Source of the DNA: an uncultured Paracoccaceae bacterium
GTDB taxonomy: Bacteria > Pseudomonadota > Alphaproteobacteria > Rhodobacterales > Rhodobacteraceae
DNA length: 64,000 nt
NCBI GenBank assembly: GCA_947494445.1
Contig: CANLVD010000006.1
Location: forward strand, 234,046-298,045
Direction of reading: 5' to 3'
A program made the translations under genes and the position numbers. Positions within the stretch are counted from its first letter, which is position 1; every line of letters starts with the position of its first letter. Under the pieces are notes generated by a model, which had not been told where the DNA came from, searched no databases, and was given only the letters and a program-made list of their open reading frames with translations. Below are positions 52,977 through 61,688 of the stretch, piece after piece.

Positions 52977-53975
52977 TCATTTGGACGGCGCGCGTTCAAT
53001 GTAGAACTTCAAGTCCTTGAAAAACTGAAGGATGGTGACTTCGTCGTCGTCCCTTAGTTTTCCAGTCAACGCGAATTGATGTAGGACTGTATTGGCGTCC
53101 ATTCGGAGGGAGTGCAGTCTTTTCGCATTCAAGTGATCGTATCTGGCCACCGCCAAATTGATCACGTCATGCAAACTGTCTCGTTCTGTAGTTTCGTTCA
53201 CGAGATAATGTTCTCGAAGTACCATTTCTAATAACGATCGGCACATTGCGATAGCCGCGCCGGGTGAGCCCACAATGTATGCCCTAACGGCCTCCTCGAA
53301 CAATGCAAACAGGGATCCTTTTTCCGACAGTCCATTTTTGTCCGAGACATGCCGTGGCACAAATACAGGCGGGAGCTTGTTCCAGCGATCAAACACGCGG
53401 GCAATATCGATACCGATCACGTTCTCAAGGTACTCAATCGCCTCGACGCCGATAAGGTAGGTGTTCGAAATGAAGTCGTCGGCTTCGTCCATTGCATTGT
53501 CGCGTCGCGTTTGACCTTGGTCGCCAACAAGGTCGATCATCTGTGAAATGGCGCTTCCGCCATCATGACTTCGCGGGTCGAAACTGTCATCATTGTACGG
53601 ATCAGGGGGCTCGACTCCTGTGATATTTCCGGTGTTCTTTTTGTATTCATCGTAGGTGAGAGGACGAAAATCGGGCTCATCGAACAGATTGATCGATAAA
53701 AGATGCCACAAGTCGACGTACTCGACTTGAGACTTCCACTTGTACAGGTACTCTTTCCAGTCCCGAATGAACTCCGGCGAGACTTGGGGGTGCAGCTTCC
53801 TGAAGGTGCTTACACGGTCAATTTGATCATCTACCTGCTTCAGGCTTCGCGCCAGCTTCTCGAATTCTGGTTTCTCCCCAAAAAAGGTAACCAGCGTTTG
53901 GGGATTATTGTTGCAGGTGCTTTTAAGTTGTTCGAAGTTCAGACGAAACTGCTCAGATAGCTTCAATTTGCTCAT
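52977..53975 (-). CDS. DUF4145-like protein of unknown function in the RM operon
   Basis: A 332-residue protein: an N-terminal helical part (KLKLSEQFRLNFEQLKSTCN), an acidic middle (EPPDPYNDDSFDPRSHDGGS) and a C-terminal helical domain with GSPGAAIAMCRSLLEMVLRE and HSLRMDANTVLHQ that resembles DUF4145, a HEPN-like domain seen at the ends of restriction proteins. HEPN-type domains often act as RNases, but I see no clear R-x4-6-H motif. Start ATG at 53975, four bases inside hsdS. Confidence 0.7.
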   Translation of the reverse strand: MSKLKLSEQFRLNFEQLKSTCNNNPQTLVTFFGEKPEFEKLARSLKQVDDQIDRVSTFRKLHPQVSPEFIRDWKEYLYKWKSQVEYVDLWHLLSINLFDEPDFRPLTYDEYKKNTGNITGVEPPDPYNDDSFDPRSHDGGSAISQMIDLVGDQGQTRRDNAMDEADDFISNTYLIGVEAIEYLENVIGIDIARVFDRWNKLPPVFVPRHVSDKNGLSEKGSLFALFEEAVRAYIVGSPGAAIAMCRSLLEMVLREHYLVNETTERDSLHDVINLAVARYDHLNAKRLHSLRMDANTVLHQFALTGKLRDDDEVTILQFFKDLKFYIERAPSK

Positions 53976-55456
53976 GCGGTTGTCTTTCTGCGGGTCTTCT
54001 TCGCGGTTGGTTTTTCTGCCGCGATGCGGGCGAGGAAGGTGCTGGCGGGTTCGTCGGTTGGGTCTTGTGGGACGAGTTTGCCTGCGAAGGCATCTTTGAG
54101 GATGGATTGACGGAGGGAGGCGGAGCGTTTGAGTTCGGTTTCGCACCATTCTTCAAGCACAGCTATTTTTGAGTGAGCTTCTTCAACCCCCCGAACAATC
54201 TCATCGACCTCTTCGAGGCTTGGAAGTGGTGCCACCATCGCGGCAATCTTGCTGATGCTCAAAGTGTAGAGTCCAGACGTAGACGACGCGACTTTCTCAA
54301 CGACTTGCCGTCCAATAGGTGACTGGAACCATGCGACCATAAATTCAGCCAAAGCAGTTTCATAAAGCCGTACTTTGATGAGATGGTTTTGATGCACAGC
54401 ATTTGGAATTTCATCAGACCAGACCGCCATTCGTCCAATCTGGCTTTTGCTGCCGTTGCCTTCAACGACCAGAATATCGCGGGCCTGCAACGAAACGCGT
54501 GCAAGCTCTCCCTCGGTAATGCCAGTTTCATGAATGTCATCAAGCTCAAGTCGGTTCTGATAGACATTGGCAACACGCAGCATTGGCCGTGTCATCGACA
54601 TTTCTTTGCGCTTACTGTTCTTGGTCAGGCCTCCCATAATTCGGGCCAATTGGTCGACCGATGCCCAGACCCAACCGGTCGGTAGATCGGGTAGTTCTGC
54701 TGTGTCCGGGGCATCTGGGGCTTTGTATTTTCCTCGCCCATCCCATGATTCACGTCCAGTTTCGAGGATGCGGGCTAGTAGGTCGCGGCCATGTTTTAGC
54801 TGGCCTTTGCGTTCGGCGCGCCAGTCGGCGGTGAGTTGGCCGGTGACGGCGGATTTTAGGACGGACTGGCGATAGCGGGTCAGGAGCTTTTGCACGTCCC
54901 GCACCGCTTCTTCGCCCTTGTCGAGTCGGGCAAAGAGCGTATCGATCTTTTCGACGATCCGCTGTTGTTCTTTGGTAGGAGGCACCGCCACGGGTTGAGC
55001 CCGAACTTGCGCGTCTTTAACGGCGGGATAGCTTGCACCATACTGCTCGCCGGAAATAGTATCTACGAAAAGCTTTGAGATAGCCTTGAAAAACAGGAAT
55101 ATCGGTTCGACACCGGGTGCAGGCCGTAGAACCGAAAACCCTGTTGATGCAATCTCACCGTCGAATTCCGCACGGACTTGCGCAATGTTTCGTAGATAAG
55201 GGCGAACTGTCGAAAACAAGACGTCACCGGACTTCACGATTTGCCGCGCACGAGACGGCGCGTCCGCTAGCCGAAATGTCTTTGTATCGCCAATGCGATT
55301 TGCTTTATTGTCGATCCCGGAAATATCGAGGTATGTAATCTGACGGTCTGGATCGGTGTGAGCATCGATTTTCTCAACGGGCGTGGTGATTTCCCCGATA
55401 GTAGATAGAGACCAATTTTCGGGCAGATCGGACAGTGACTTGCTCTCTTCTTCCAT
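53972..55456 (-). CDS. hsdS: Type I restriction specificity subunit HsdS
   Basis: A 494-residue S subunit with two target-recognition domains, the first near residues 10-165 (LPENWSLSTIGEITTPVEKI start, ending AVPPTKEQQRIVEKIDTLFA) and the second near 245-420 (LPTGWVWASVDQLARIMGGL to APLPSLEEVDEIVRGVEEAH), each followed by a conserved coiled-coil spacer. A bipartite recognition site is expected. ATG at 55456 overlaps the hsdR stop by one base; its stop overlaps the next gene by four bases. Confidence 0.94.
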   Translation of the reverse strand: MEEESKSLSDLPENWSLSTIGEITTPVEKIDAHTDPDRQITYLDISGIDNKANRIGDTKTFRLADAPSRARQIVKSGDVLFSTVRPYLRNIAQVRAEFDGEIASTGFSVLRPAPGVEPIFLFFKAISKLFVDTISGEQYGASYPAVKDAQVRAQPVAVPPTKEQQRIVEKIDTLFARLDKGEEAVRDVQKLLTRYRQSVLKSAVTGQLTADWRAERKGQLKHGRDLLARILETGRESWDGRGKYKAPDAPDTAELPDLPTGWVWASVDQLARIMGGLTKNSKRKEMSMTRPMLRVANVYQNRLELDDIHETGITEGELARVSLQARDILVVEGNGSKSQIGRMAVWSDEIPNAVHQNHLIKVRLYETALAEFMVAWFQSPIGRQVVEKVASSTSGLYTLSISKIAAMVAPLPSLEEVDEIVRGVEEAHSKIAVLEEWCETELKRSASLRQSILKDAFAGKLVPQDPTDEPASTFLARIAAEKPTAKKTRRKTTA

Positions 55457-58218
55457 CAAGCGACCAATGCCCCCTGCAATTCATCAAGCATGTCATTAAG
55501 CCCAGAGCCAAACAGCTCCCGCGCTTTCAGAATGCCGCCTTTGTCAGACAGACTTGGGGCTTCCATAAAATCGCTCGGCCCAATCTCTGCATTCGCAGCG
55601 ATAAAGCTTGCGATGGTGCGCAGCCATGTCATCTGTTCTTCGCTAAACTCACGCCCGGCCTTCTTTTCACGCCCGATCCAAAGGTTGAAGCGCTGCTCAA
55701 CACGGGCTGCAAAGGGTTCCAGCACCGTTGATTGCCCTAATGCAAAGCGCACAAGGCTGATCAGTTCAGTCAGTTGTTGATCCACCGGCGCACCCTTTAC
55801 CGAGGCCGCATTCAGCCGCCTGTAGGCCTGCCAGACGTCCGCTGTGATCAGGTGGTGCGGCGGGTCTTTCATGGCCCGTGCAAGGTCCTTTATGGCCGCA
55901 TAGGTCAGGCGCTGCTGCGCATAGGATTGGTTGTAGATGATCTGAAGCGCGGTCAGCTCGTCCTTGTTGTCTTCAATGAAGGTTTTGAACGATGTCACCT
56001 TTTCCTCAGCGTGTTTCATGTCGAAGTCCGCGTGGGTCAATTCGTCGGTCGTGAATTCGTCGATGACGATGTCGTTTTGTTTCTTGATGTCTTTGAGCAG
56101 GTTGCGCACGGGGGAGGCATCAAAGGGCGTGCAGGCCGCGTCGATCATCTTTTCGATGACCTCGGTTTCCTGTTCCGGCGTGGGTGCTGGGCCGTAGGTC
56201 TGTTCGATGCGTTCGACTTGCTTGTCAGCGTCGATTGCATCCAGAAGGTCATTTGCCATGTCGCGGGGGGTCTTGCCGCCCGTGGTCTCGGCGATCCGGT
56301 CCCGGTCTTCTGGGGATAGCTTGCGGTCGAGTGCGGCCAACCGTCCGGCAAGGCTGGACAGCGCATCTTCGTCGCGGCGGCCTTGGGCGATTTGGTCGAC
56401 CAGTTGGTCAAAAGACATCGACTTTTTCCGCTCAAGCGGTTGGGACGCGTTCTTTTTGGTCTCTGACACGCCAACAGCGTCGATCAGCACGAAGCGCGTC
56501 TTGGTTCGGGCGTCAGGCGTGACGGCGCGAAGGTCGGCGTCAGGGATGGTGCGTACGCCGCGCCCCTTCATTTGCTCGTAATAGCCTTCAGATTTCACGT
56601 CCCTCATAAAAATCAGCACTTCGACCGGTTTGATGTCGGTTCCCGTGGCGATCATGTCGACGGTCACGGCGATGCGCGGGAAGGGATCAACGCGGAAGGC
56701 TTTGATCAGCTCTTTGGGACTTTCGCCGGTATTGCGATAAGTGATTTTCTTAGCGAAATCGTTGCCTTCGCCAAAGACTTCGCGGGCGATGTGTACAATT
56801 TCTTCGGCGTGGTTGTCGTCTTTCGCGAAGATCAGCGTCTTGGGGAGCCATTCGCCGGTGCGGTCGGTGAAAAGTTCAGTAAAGACACGGTTCTTATAGG
56901 TTTCCAACACGGTGCGGATTTGGTTTGGTGACACGACCGAGCGGTCAAGTTCTTTGGATGTGTATTCAAGGTCCGCATCAAGTTCCTGATACCGCACGAC
57001 CCGGGTTTTCTTGTCGCGTATTGGGACCTGAAAGCCAGCATCATCAACTTCAACCTTGCCACCGGCTTCGGTGATTTTTGTTTTGATCCGGTAGACTTCG
57101 TAGCCGACGTTCACGCCATCGGCGACGGATCGTTCGTAGGGATAGTCGGCAACCATGTTTTGGTTGAAAAAGCCGAGCGTGTGTTTGGTTGGCGTTGCGG
57201 TGAGCCCAATGATTGAGGCGTCGAAATACTCAAGAACCTGCCGCCATAGGCCATAAATTGAACGGTGGCATTCATCTGTTACGATGAAGTCAAATGTCTC
57301 GATCGGAATGTCTGGATTGTAGTCGAGGGGCGGGACTTCACCTTCTTCGTTCTGCCACGTTTCAAATGCGGATGTTTCATCAACGTCGTCTTCGATTTCC
57401 TCGCCGCGCAGCATTGCATAGAGGCGTTGAATCGTCGTGATCACGACCTTTGCGTCGGGATCGATACGCGGCGCATTGAGTTGTTGAACGATGTAGGTGT
57501 CGGTGAATCGGTTTGCGGCACCGGGAGGTTGAAAGTTCTGGAATTCTTTTAGTGTCTGGTCGCCAAGGTTGTTCCGGTCGACCAAGAACAAGATACGTTT
57601 GGCACCTGCATGCTTGATCAAGCGATATGAAAAAGAACAAGCTGTAAAGGTCTTTCCTGCGCCGGTGGCGAGCTGGATAAGAGAGCGCGATTTGTCGTGT
57701 GCGAGCGATTTTTCAAGTCCGTTTATGGCCTCGATTTGGCAATCTCGAAGGCCCGTTTCATCTAAAGGGGGCATATCCGACAACGCGGCGCGGAGCGTTT
57801 TAGGGGCTTTCAACCAAGCATGAAGGGTCGCAGGTTGGTGGAAAGCAAATATCCGACGTGAACGAGGCTTTGGGTCGCGGGTGTTGCGAAAGAAGGTTTC
57901 CGCAGCCGTGCTTTCATAGTCGAAGATGAGCAGGTCATCCCATTTGGCCAAATGCTCAGGCAGACCACCCATGTATTTGTCAGATTGGTCGGCGACACCG
58001 CTTAGCGTAACGCCGGTTTTCTTGGCTTCAATGACGCCAGCCGCCTTGCCGTCAACGAAGAGCAAGTAGTCACATGGCCCAGTGGAAAGCTGGAATTCTC
58101 TTACAGCGACACCCAGAGACGCATTGCGGTTGAAGTCGGATGAGTTCTGCAAAATCCAGCCTGCCGCGATCAGCAGCCGGTCAATTTTCTGGCGTGCAGT
58201 TTGCTCAGGGGTCAGCAT
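55456..58218 (-). CDS. hsdR: Type I restriction endonuclease subunit HsdR
   Basis: A 920-residue restriction and translocation subunit. The N-terminal nuclease has Asp50 in CDYLLFVDGK and Glu64-x-Lys in GVIEAKKTG; the SF2 motor has TGAGKTF (from Thr185), DECHRS (from Asp315), TATPTKHTLG and a helicase C domain (TVDMIATGTDIKPVEVL, QMKGRGVRTIPDADL). The EcoEI-like C-terminal region follows. It cuts unmodified DNA together with HsdM and HsdS. ATG at 58218, directly after the TAG of the small membrane protein gene. Confidence 0.95.
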   Translation of the reverse strand: MLTPEQTARQKIDRLLIAAGWILQNSSDFNRNASLGVAVREFQLSTGPCDYLLFVDGKAAGVIEAKKTGVTLSGVADQSDKYMGGLPEHLAKWDDLLIFDYESTAAETFFRNTRDPKPRSRRIFAFHQPATLHAWLKAPKTLRAALSDMPPLDETGLRDCQIEAINGLEKSLAHDKSRSLIQLATGAGKTFTACSFSYRLIKHAGAKRILFLVDRNNLGDQTLKEFQNFQPPGAANRFTDTYIVQQLNAPRIDPDAKVVITTIQRLYAMLRGEEIEDDVDETSAFETWQNEEGEVPPLDYNPDIPIETFDFIVTDECHRSIYGLWRQVLEYFDASIIGLTATPTKHTLGFFNQNMVADYPYERSVADGVNVGYEVYRIKTKITEAGGKVEVDDAGFQVPIRDKKTRVVRYQELDADLEYTSKELDRSVVSPNQIRTVLETYKNRVFTELFTDRTGEWLPKTLIFAKDDNHAEEIVHIAREVFGEGNDFAKKITYRNTGESPKELIKAFRVDPFPRIAVTVDMIATGTDIKPVEVLIFMRDVKSEGYYEQMKGRGVRTIPDADLRAVTPDARTKTRFVLIDAVGVSETKKNASQPLERKKSMSFDQLVDQIAQGRRDEDALSSLAGRLAALDRKLSPEDRDRIAETTGGKTPRDMANDLLDAIDADKQVERIEQTYGPAPTPEQETEVIEKMIDAACTPFDASPVRNLLKDIKKQNDIVIDEFTTDELTHADFDMKHAEEKVTSFKTFIEDNKDELTALQIIYNQSYAQQRLTYAAIKDLARAMKDPPHHLITADVWQAYRRLNAASVKGAPVDQQLTELISLVRFALGQSTVLEPFAARVEQRFNLWIGREKKAGREFSEEQMTWLRTIASFIAANAEIGPSDFMEAPSLSDKGGILKARELFGSGLNDMLDELQGALVA

Positions 58219-58500
58219 CTAGAAAAAGATCGGCAGGTGCTTGTGGCGATGCTTGCGAAGTATGCGCAGAAATACTTCTGCAATCATGACTCCGCTGCCG
58301 CCAAAAATGAACATTACGAGGAACGCTGAGCGGGCTAAATCCCAAGTCAGCTGGCCAGAGGACGCGATTAAGCCAATTGCGCCGGCGAACATGAACAACG
58401 CGCCGCCAACGCCTATTTCGCGAGCCTTTTTGAAAATTGCGTGATCGCAGTCATCCAAGCCAGAATCAGGAAAGCTGCTGTGTGCATCGATGTTTTTCAC
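58219..58500 (-). CDS. Small two-helix membrane protein at the head of the RM operon
   Basis: A 93-residue protein: polar N-terminus, two membrane helices (GGALFMFAGAIGLIASS and SAFLVMFIFGGSGVMIAEVF) and a basic tail LRILRKHRHKHLPIFF. No family recognised. Its stop codon is directly followed by the hsdR ATG, and it starts 15 bases after the XRE repressor gene, so it belongs to the same transcript. A membrane partner for the TIR or restriction functions is possible but not shown. Confidence 0.65.
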   Translation of the reverse strand: MKNIDAHSSFPDSGLDDCDHAIFKKAREIGVGGALFMFAGAIGLIASSGQLTWDLARSAFLVMFIFGGSGVMIAEVFLRILRKHRHKHLPIFF

Positions 58501-58515
58501 GTGTGAATTCCTTTG

Positions 58516-58920
58516 CTAAAGAGTCTCAAAGTACTTTGTCGCTAATTCAGTTGGTGCTTCATTGGATTGTGAGGCTTGCTGCGCGACAAAGCCTATGATC
58601 TTGGCCAATTTGTCGATTGGCAGGTTGAGTTCTCGGCCCTGATGCTCCGCCAAGACAGCCAATGAGCATGCTTCGGCGAATTCGGGAGCGTCGCTTCTTC
58701 GCATTTTGCCGCGGCCTGTGAGTAACCATTCGATGTTAACATCAAAGGCTTCGCAGATTTTTAGAGCCGCCGACGCAGGTAGTTCTCGTTTTTCTTGCTC
58801 ATAATATTTGTAAGTACGATCTGACACGTCGATTACCGCCGCCATTACCGGCTGGGTTTTCTCTTTGTCCTTACGAATTTCTCGAAGGCGGAGGCCGACT
58901 CCAGACAAATCTGTTGACAT
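58516..58920 (-). CDS. XRE-family repressor-like regulator
   Basis: A 134-residue protein with an N-terminal helix-turn-helix (LRLREIRKDKEKTQPVMAAV then DVSDRTYKYYEQEKRELPAS) and a C-terminal helical dimerisation part. This resembles phage-type repressors and the controller proteins of restriction systems. Start ATG at 58920; an upstream frame reaching 59052 overlaps the divergent gene start and is rejected. It heads the minus-strand operon and faces the AlpA-like genes across a 110-base space with an inverted repeat. Confidence 0.83.
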   Translation of the reverse strand: MSTDLSGVGLRLREIRKDKEKTQPVMAAVIDVSDRTYKYYEQEKRELPASAALKICEAFDVNIEWLLTGRGKMRRSDAPEFAEACSLAVLAEHQGRELNLPIDKLAKIIGFVAQQASQSNEAPTELATKYFETL

Positions 58921-58937
58921 AGTGCACTTTCGGTTAC

Positions 58938-58961
58938 TAAGTGTGTACGTATCTTCACTTA
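58938..58961. promoter_or_regulatory. Inverted repeat between the XRE gene and the AlpA-integrase genes
   Basis: TAAGTG (58938-58943) and CACTTA (58956-58961) are perfect inverted arms with a 12-base spacer, 18 bases before the ATG of the repressor, in the only sizeable gap between the two divergent operons. It is a candidate site where the XRE protein controls its own operon and the excision genes. Confidence 0.5.
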
Positions 58962-59030
58962 AGCTCTGCTTTGAGCGATTTTGTTCACTCTTGCAGTCTT
59001 TTGTGTCCACATCCATTAGAAAGGTGAAGC

Positions 59031-59264
59031 GTGACCAAATTTCTCGAAACACCGAAGGAACTTGCAGAGCGCGTAGGTCTGCCCGTGACCAACATCCGAT
59101 ATCTGATCCGCGAGGATATGCTGGACCATATCTTCACTGCACCTGGACAGCGTAACCCCAAGATTCCGAGCGGCGCTTGGGAGAAGTATGTCTCTCAATT
59201 CACGGTCAAAGCCCAAAAGCCGGAGCGATGCAGAGCAGGCCAAGAAATGGGGTCTGACGAATGA
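59031..59264 (+). CDS. AlpA-like/excisionase-type DNA-binding protein
   Basis: A 77-residue protein with a MerR/AlpA-like helix-turn-helix: FLETPKELAERVGLPVTNIR then YLIREDMLDHIFTAPGQRNP. Such proteins activate or direct integrase-mediated excision of islands. It begins with GTG at 59031 after AAAGGTGAAGC. Its stop overlaps the next start by four bases (ATGA). Confidence 0.75.
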   Translation: MTKFLETPKELAERVGLPVTNIRYLIREDMLDHIFTAPGQRNPKIPSGAWEKYVSQFTVKAQKPERCRAGQEMGSDE

Positions 59265-59470
59265 CACGGCACACACCCATCATGGCCAGCGAGACGACCG
59301 CCGCGCGGTTACTGGATTTGCGCACGAACGAGTTCAAGGCTTTGGTCGATGAAGGTCACCTACCGCCGGGGCATGAAATTGCGCCCGGCGTTGTTCGTTG
59401 GGATACCGAGGTTCTTAAACGGATATCGGCAGGGGATGTGACAGAGCTATGGGATCAAATTCAATGGTAG
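59261..59470 (+). CDS. Small helix-turn-helix protein upstream of the integrase
   Basis: A 69-residue protein with LLDLRTNEFKALVDEGHLPP and GVVRWDTEVLKRISAGD, the layout of a short excisionase-like winged helix. It lies between the AlpA-like gene (ATGA overlap) and the integrase gene, which begins inside it. Possibly a second recombination directionality factor. Confidence 0.65.
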   Translation: MTRHTPIMASETTAARLLDLRTNEFKALVDEGHLPPGHEIAPGVVRWDTEVLKRISAGDVTELWDQIQW

Positions 59471-60483
59471 GCCGACGCAAGAAATACCTTTGGCGGCATC
59501 CGTCTGGCCGTTGGTATGTGCGCAAGAGCGTAAACGGCAAGATGTTCTATCTGGGGCGGATCACGGCGGAGGAAGGCACGGCTGAGTTCGACCAGCAGTA
59601 TTGGGAGATTGTCAGCGGGAAGAAAGCGGTCGCAAAGACATCATGGGGTGCTTTAATTGATGCGTTGCGCGAAACAGACAAATGGGGGGGCTATTCCCCG
59701 CGTTACCGCAACGACCTTGAGCAAGTATTTGAATATCTGACCGAAAAGATTGGGCGGGCTGACGTGGCGCGCCTCACCCAAGCCGATATTTACGATGCGA
59801 TGGAGACGAACCGGCATCGTGTCCGCTTTGCGAATTACATCCCGACTGTGATTAGCATGCTATCCAAGCTGGCGATCCGTAGGCGCTGGCGCAAAGATAA
59901 TCCTGCGATTGATATTGAGCCGTTGAGGGTTCCGAAGGATCGGCAAAAGCCGCATCTGCCTTGGACAGATTGGGCGGTCGAGAAGATGCGAGAAGAGGGC
60001 GAACCATTGCCCCGTTTGATATTCGAGATTGGCGTGGGTAGTGTGCAGCGCCCCGGTGACTGGGTGGACTTCCAGTGGGGCGACTATGACGGCGACACCC
60101 TCAAGCTGCGCCAGAACAAGACAGGTACAGCCCTTTCTTTGCCTTGTACGATTGCGCTCAAGGCCGCACTGGACGGAGCGAAAGCCGATTTAGGCGTCGC
60201 GCCACATCCATCGCGCCACATCCTGACGCGCGCTGACGGCTCCAAGATGGATTATCACGCGATGGCGCGCGTCATGGTGCGTGAGCGCAAGCGCTTAGGC
60301 CTGATGGCCTATGATCAGCACGCCTTGCGGTATCGCGGCGTGATGGAATTGGCATGGGCGGGCTGCACGGACGACGAAATCGCCAGCTATAGCGGCCACA
60401 CATCCAAAGCGATGATCATCAAATATGCGGGGGAGGCACGGCAAATCATGCGGGCGCGGCAGGCAGCGGCAAAGCGCAAATGA
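59449..60483 (+). CDS. Tyrosine recombinase/integrase of the island
   Basis: A 344-residue phage-type integrase with an N-terminal arm-binding domain (RRKKYLWRHPSGRWYVRKSV), a core-binding domain (about residues 65-160) and a catalytic domain with Arg201 (SVQRPGDWVDFQW), His291-x2-Arg294 (DQHALRYRGVM), His317 (YSGHTS) and Tyr326 (IIKYAGEA). It inserts at the tRNA-Cys-derived core found 97 bases downstream. Starts at ATG 59449 or 59464. All catalytic residues are present, so the island may still be mobile. Confidence 0.92.
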   Translation: MGSNSMVGRRKKYLWRHPSGRWYVRKSVNGKMFYLGRITAEEGTAEFDQQYWEIVSGKKAVAKTSWGALIDALRETDKWGGYSPRYRNDLEQVFEYLTEKIGRADVARLTQADIYDAMETNRHRVRFANYIPTVISMLSKLAIRRRWRKDNPAIDIEPLRVPKDRQKPHLPWTDWAVEKMREEGEPLPRLIFEIGVGSVQRPGDWVDFQWGDYDGDTLKLRQNKTGTALSLPCTIALKAALDGAKADLGVAPHPSRHILTRADGSKMDYHAMARVMVRERKRLGLMAYDQHALRYRGVMELAWAGCTDDEIASYSGHTSKAMIIKYAGEARQIMRARQAAAKRK

Positions 60484-60923
60484 CCCCGAACAGAACAGGC
60501 ACAGAACGTGAAACTGATACCAGAGGTGATACCCAATGAGCAGAAAAACCCATAACCCATTGATTTTTTTGGAGGCGAGTACCGGAATCGAACCGGTGTA
60601 CACGGATTTGCAAGACTGTCTTTGTTCCTGATTAAGCAACTAAATTTGCTTAGACAATCATCCAAGGAACGCGGAACGCAAGGTGAATGTCTAGGGGAGT
60701 TTCCAATTTGTCCTAGGTGTTTTTCAGTTTGGCCCCGAAATCCAAAAACTGTTTACAGAGAGAGAAGTGTTCTATCAGCATACCCTAATTGCTAAAAAGG
60801 ACACGAAAATTGGATTCTTTAGCTGTCTAAATTGGCCCTTAATCGCCGATCTGCACAGGCAGAATGCCAAGTATCCAAAGCGGGCGTTAGAGCAGATAGG
60901 GTTCGCTTTAAAAACAATCACAG
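60484..60923. other. 440-base junction region between two islands
   Basis: The right att copy (60580-60615) and its conserved 24-base block (60671-60694) fill the left part. From 60700 to 60923 the sequence is AT-rich and I see no gene; it lies beyond the 3' end of the PAP2 phosphatase gene at 60924 and may contain end sequences of the second island. Confidence 0.6.
60580..60694 (-). repeat. Right att repeat (tRNA-Cys 3' fragment) plus conserved end sequence
   Basis: The core 60580-60615 is identical to 48027-48062. On the minus strand this copy continues past the T arm into ACTCGCC-TCCA, a proper acceptor and CCA end at 60569-60579, so it is a full tRNA-Cys 3' half. The 5' half is not present to the right within reach, so this is a fragment, not a tRNA gene. 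The 24-base block recurs at 60671-60694. Confidence 0.85.
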
Positions 60924-61688
60924 CTATTTCAAAAGGCCCTTCGATCCGCCCAAGCTGACCCATTCTTGCGTTGCTCGCTTAAGCGATATTCTGAACCATT
61001 TTTCGCGCTTTAGTGCTACTGTCATTTCTCTGGCCAACCGTATCCCAGCTTCAGTGTCAGACGGAAAATGCAGCTTAACACGTTCACGATTCTTAGCGAT
61101 ACGTGATGCATCTTGTAAAAAAACCATACGGTGATCAGGCATGATATCTGCCATAATCAACGCCACCAAATGTGCTTGAGCAGCATGTCCGCTTGGATAA
61201 GAAGGATGGCCTGGGTCTGGAAGATTGGCTACAAGATCAAGACTTACGTGATATGGCCTTGCACGATCGTAATGCAGCTTTAGCGCAAAGAGTTTCTGAT
61301 CAAGATGCCACCGAGCAGCCTCAAGAAGCAGAACTGTTTTGGAAAACCCAAGTTCGGTAAGATCACCATACTTCAGGTCACCAAAGCGCCAACAAGCGAA
61401 ATTCACTTCACAGGTTGCCTGCTCAAGCGTGTTTTGTGGTAAGTGTAAGTCGGCTAGGTATGAAATTTCCGCGCAGTGCCCTTTGCTTCCATGTTCTGGT
61501 GGAGCCCCGACGATTTTTTTCAGATACTCCAAGTCACCAACACGGCTGGTACGCGCTGCAAATGTCTGGAATTCCGAACTAACAGATTTCATATCAGAAT
61601 AGCCGACCAATTTTTTGGTACAAGAATTGGCACTGCTGGCAATGCAAATTAATAGGACCCAAAGACTAGCGGCAAAGAACTTGAACAT
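60924..61688 (-). CDS. Exported PAP2-family acid phosphatase-like protein
   Basis: A 254-residue protein with a signal peptide (KFFAASLWVLLICIASSANS) and the three PAP2/class A phosphatase motifs: KLHYDRARP (K-x6-RP), PSYPSGHA (PSGH) and NRERVKLHFPSD (Arg-x5-His-x3-Asp, with Asn replacing the usual Ser). It would hydrolyse phosphomonoesters or lipid phosphates outside the cytoplasm. Five cysteines suggest disulfides. Its start lies 23 bases inside the preceding gene, and it ends the three-gene operon 62753-60924. Confidence 0.83.
   Translation of the reverse strand: MFKFFAASLWVLLICIASSANSCTKKLVGYSDMKSVSSEFQTFAARTSRVGDLEYLKKIVGAPPEHGSKGHCAEISYLADLHLPQNTLEQATCEVNFACWRFGDLKYGDLTELGFSKTVLLLEAARWHLDQKLFALKLHYDRARPYHVSLDLVANLPDPGHPSYPSGHAAQAHLVALIMADIMPDHRMVFLQDASRIAKNRERVKLHFPSDTEAGIRLAREMTVALKREKWFRISLKRATQEWVSLGGSKGLLK

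Larger units (their letters stand above)
48027..60615 (+). mobile_element. Integrated defence island bounded by a 36-bp tRNA-Cys-derived direct repeat
   Basis: The element lies between two identical 36-base copies (48027-48062 and 60580-60615) of the anticodon-to-T-arm part of tRNA-Cys, read on the minus strand. It carries, from left to right, a mobilisation-gene relic, a HigBA-like pair, a type I restriction-modification operon with extra defence-type genes, an XRE repressor, two AlpA-like proteins and a tyrosine integrase next to the right repeat. Integrase beside one repeat and cargo between repeats is the standard layout of tRNA-targeting genomic islands. Confidence 0.85.

Noticed and set aside
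60569..60620. A complete tRNA-Cys gene at the right repeat
   Set aside because: The 3' half with CCA is present, but the sequence to the right on the minus strand has no D arm or 5' acceptor strand.
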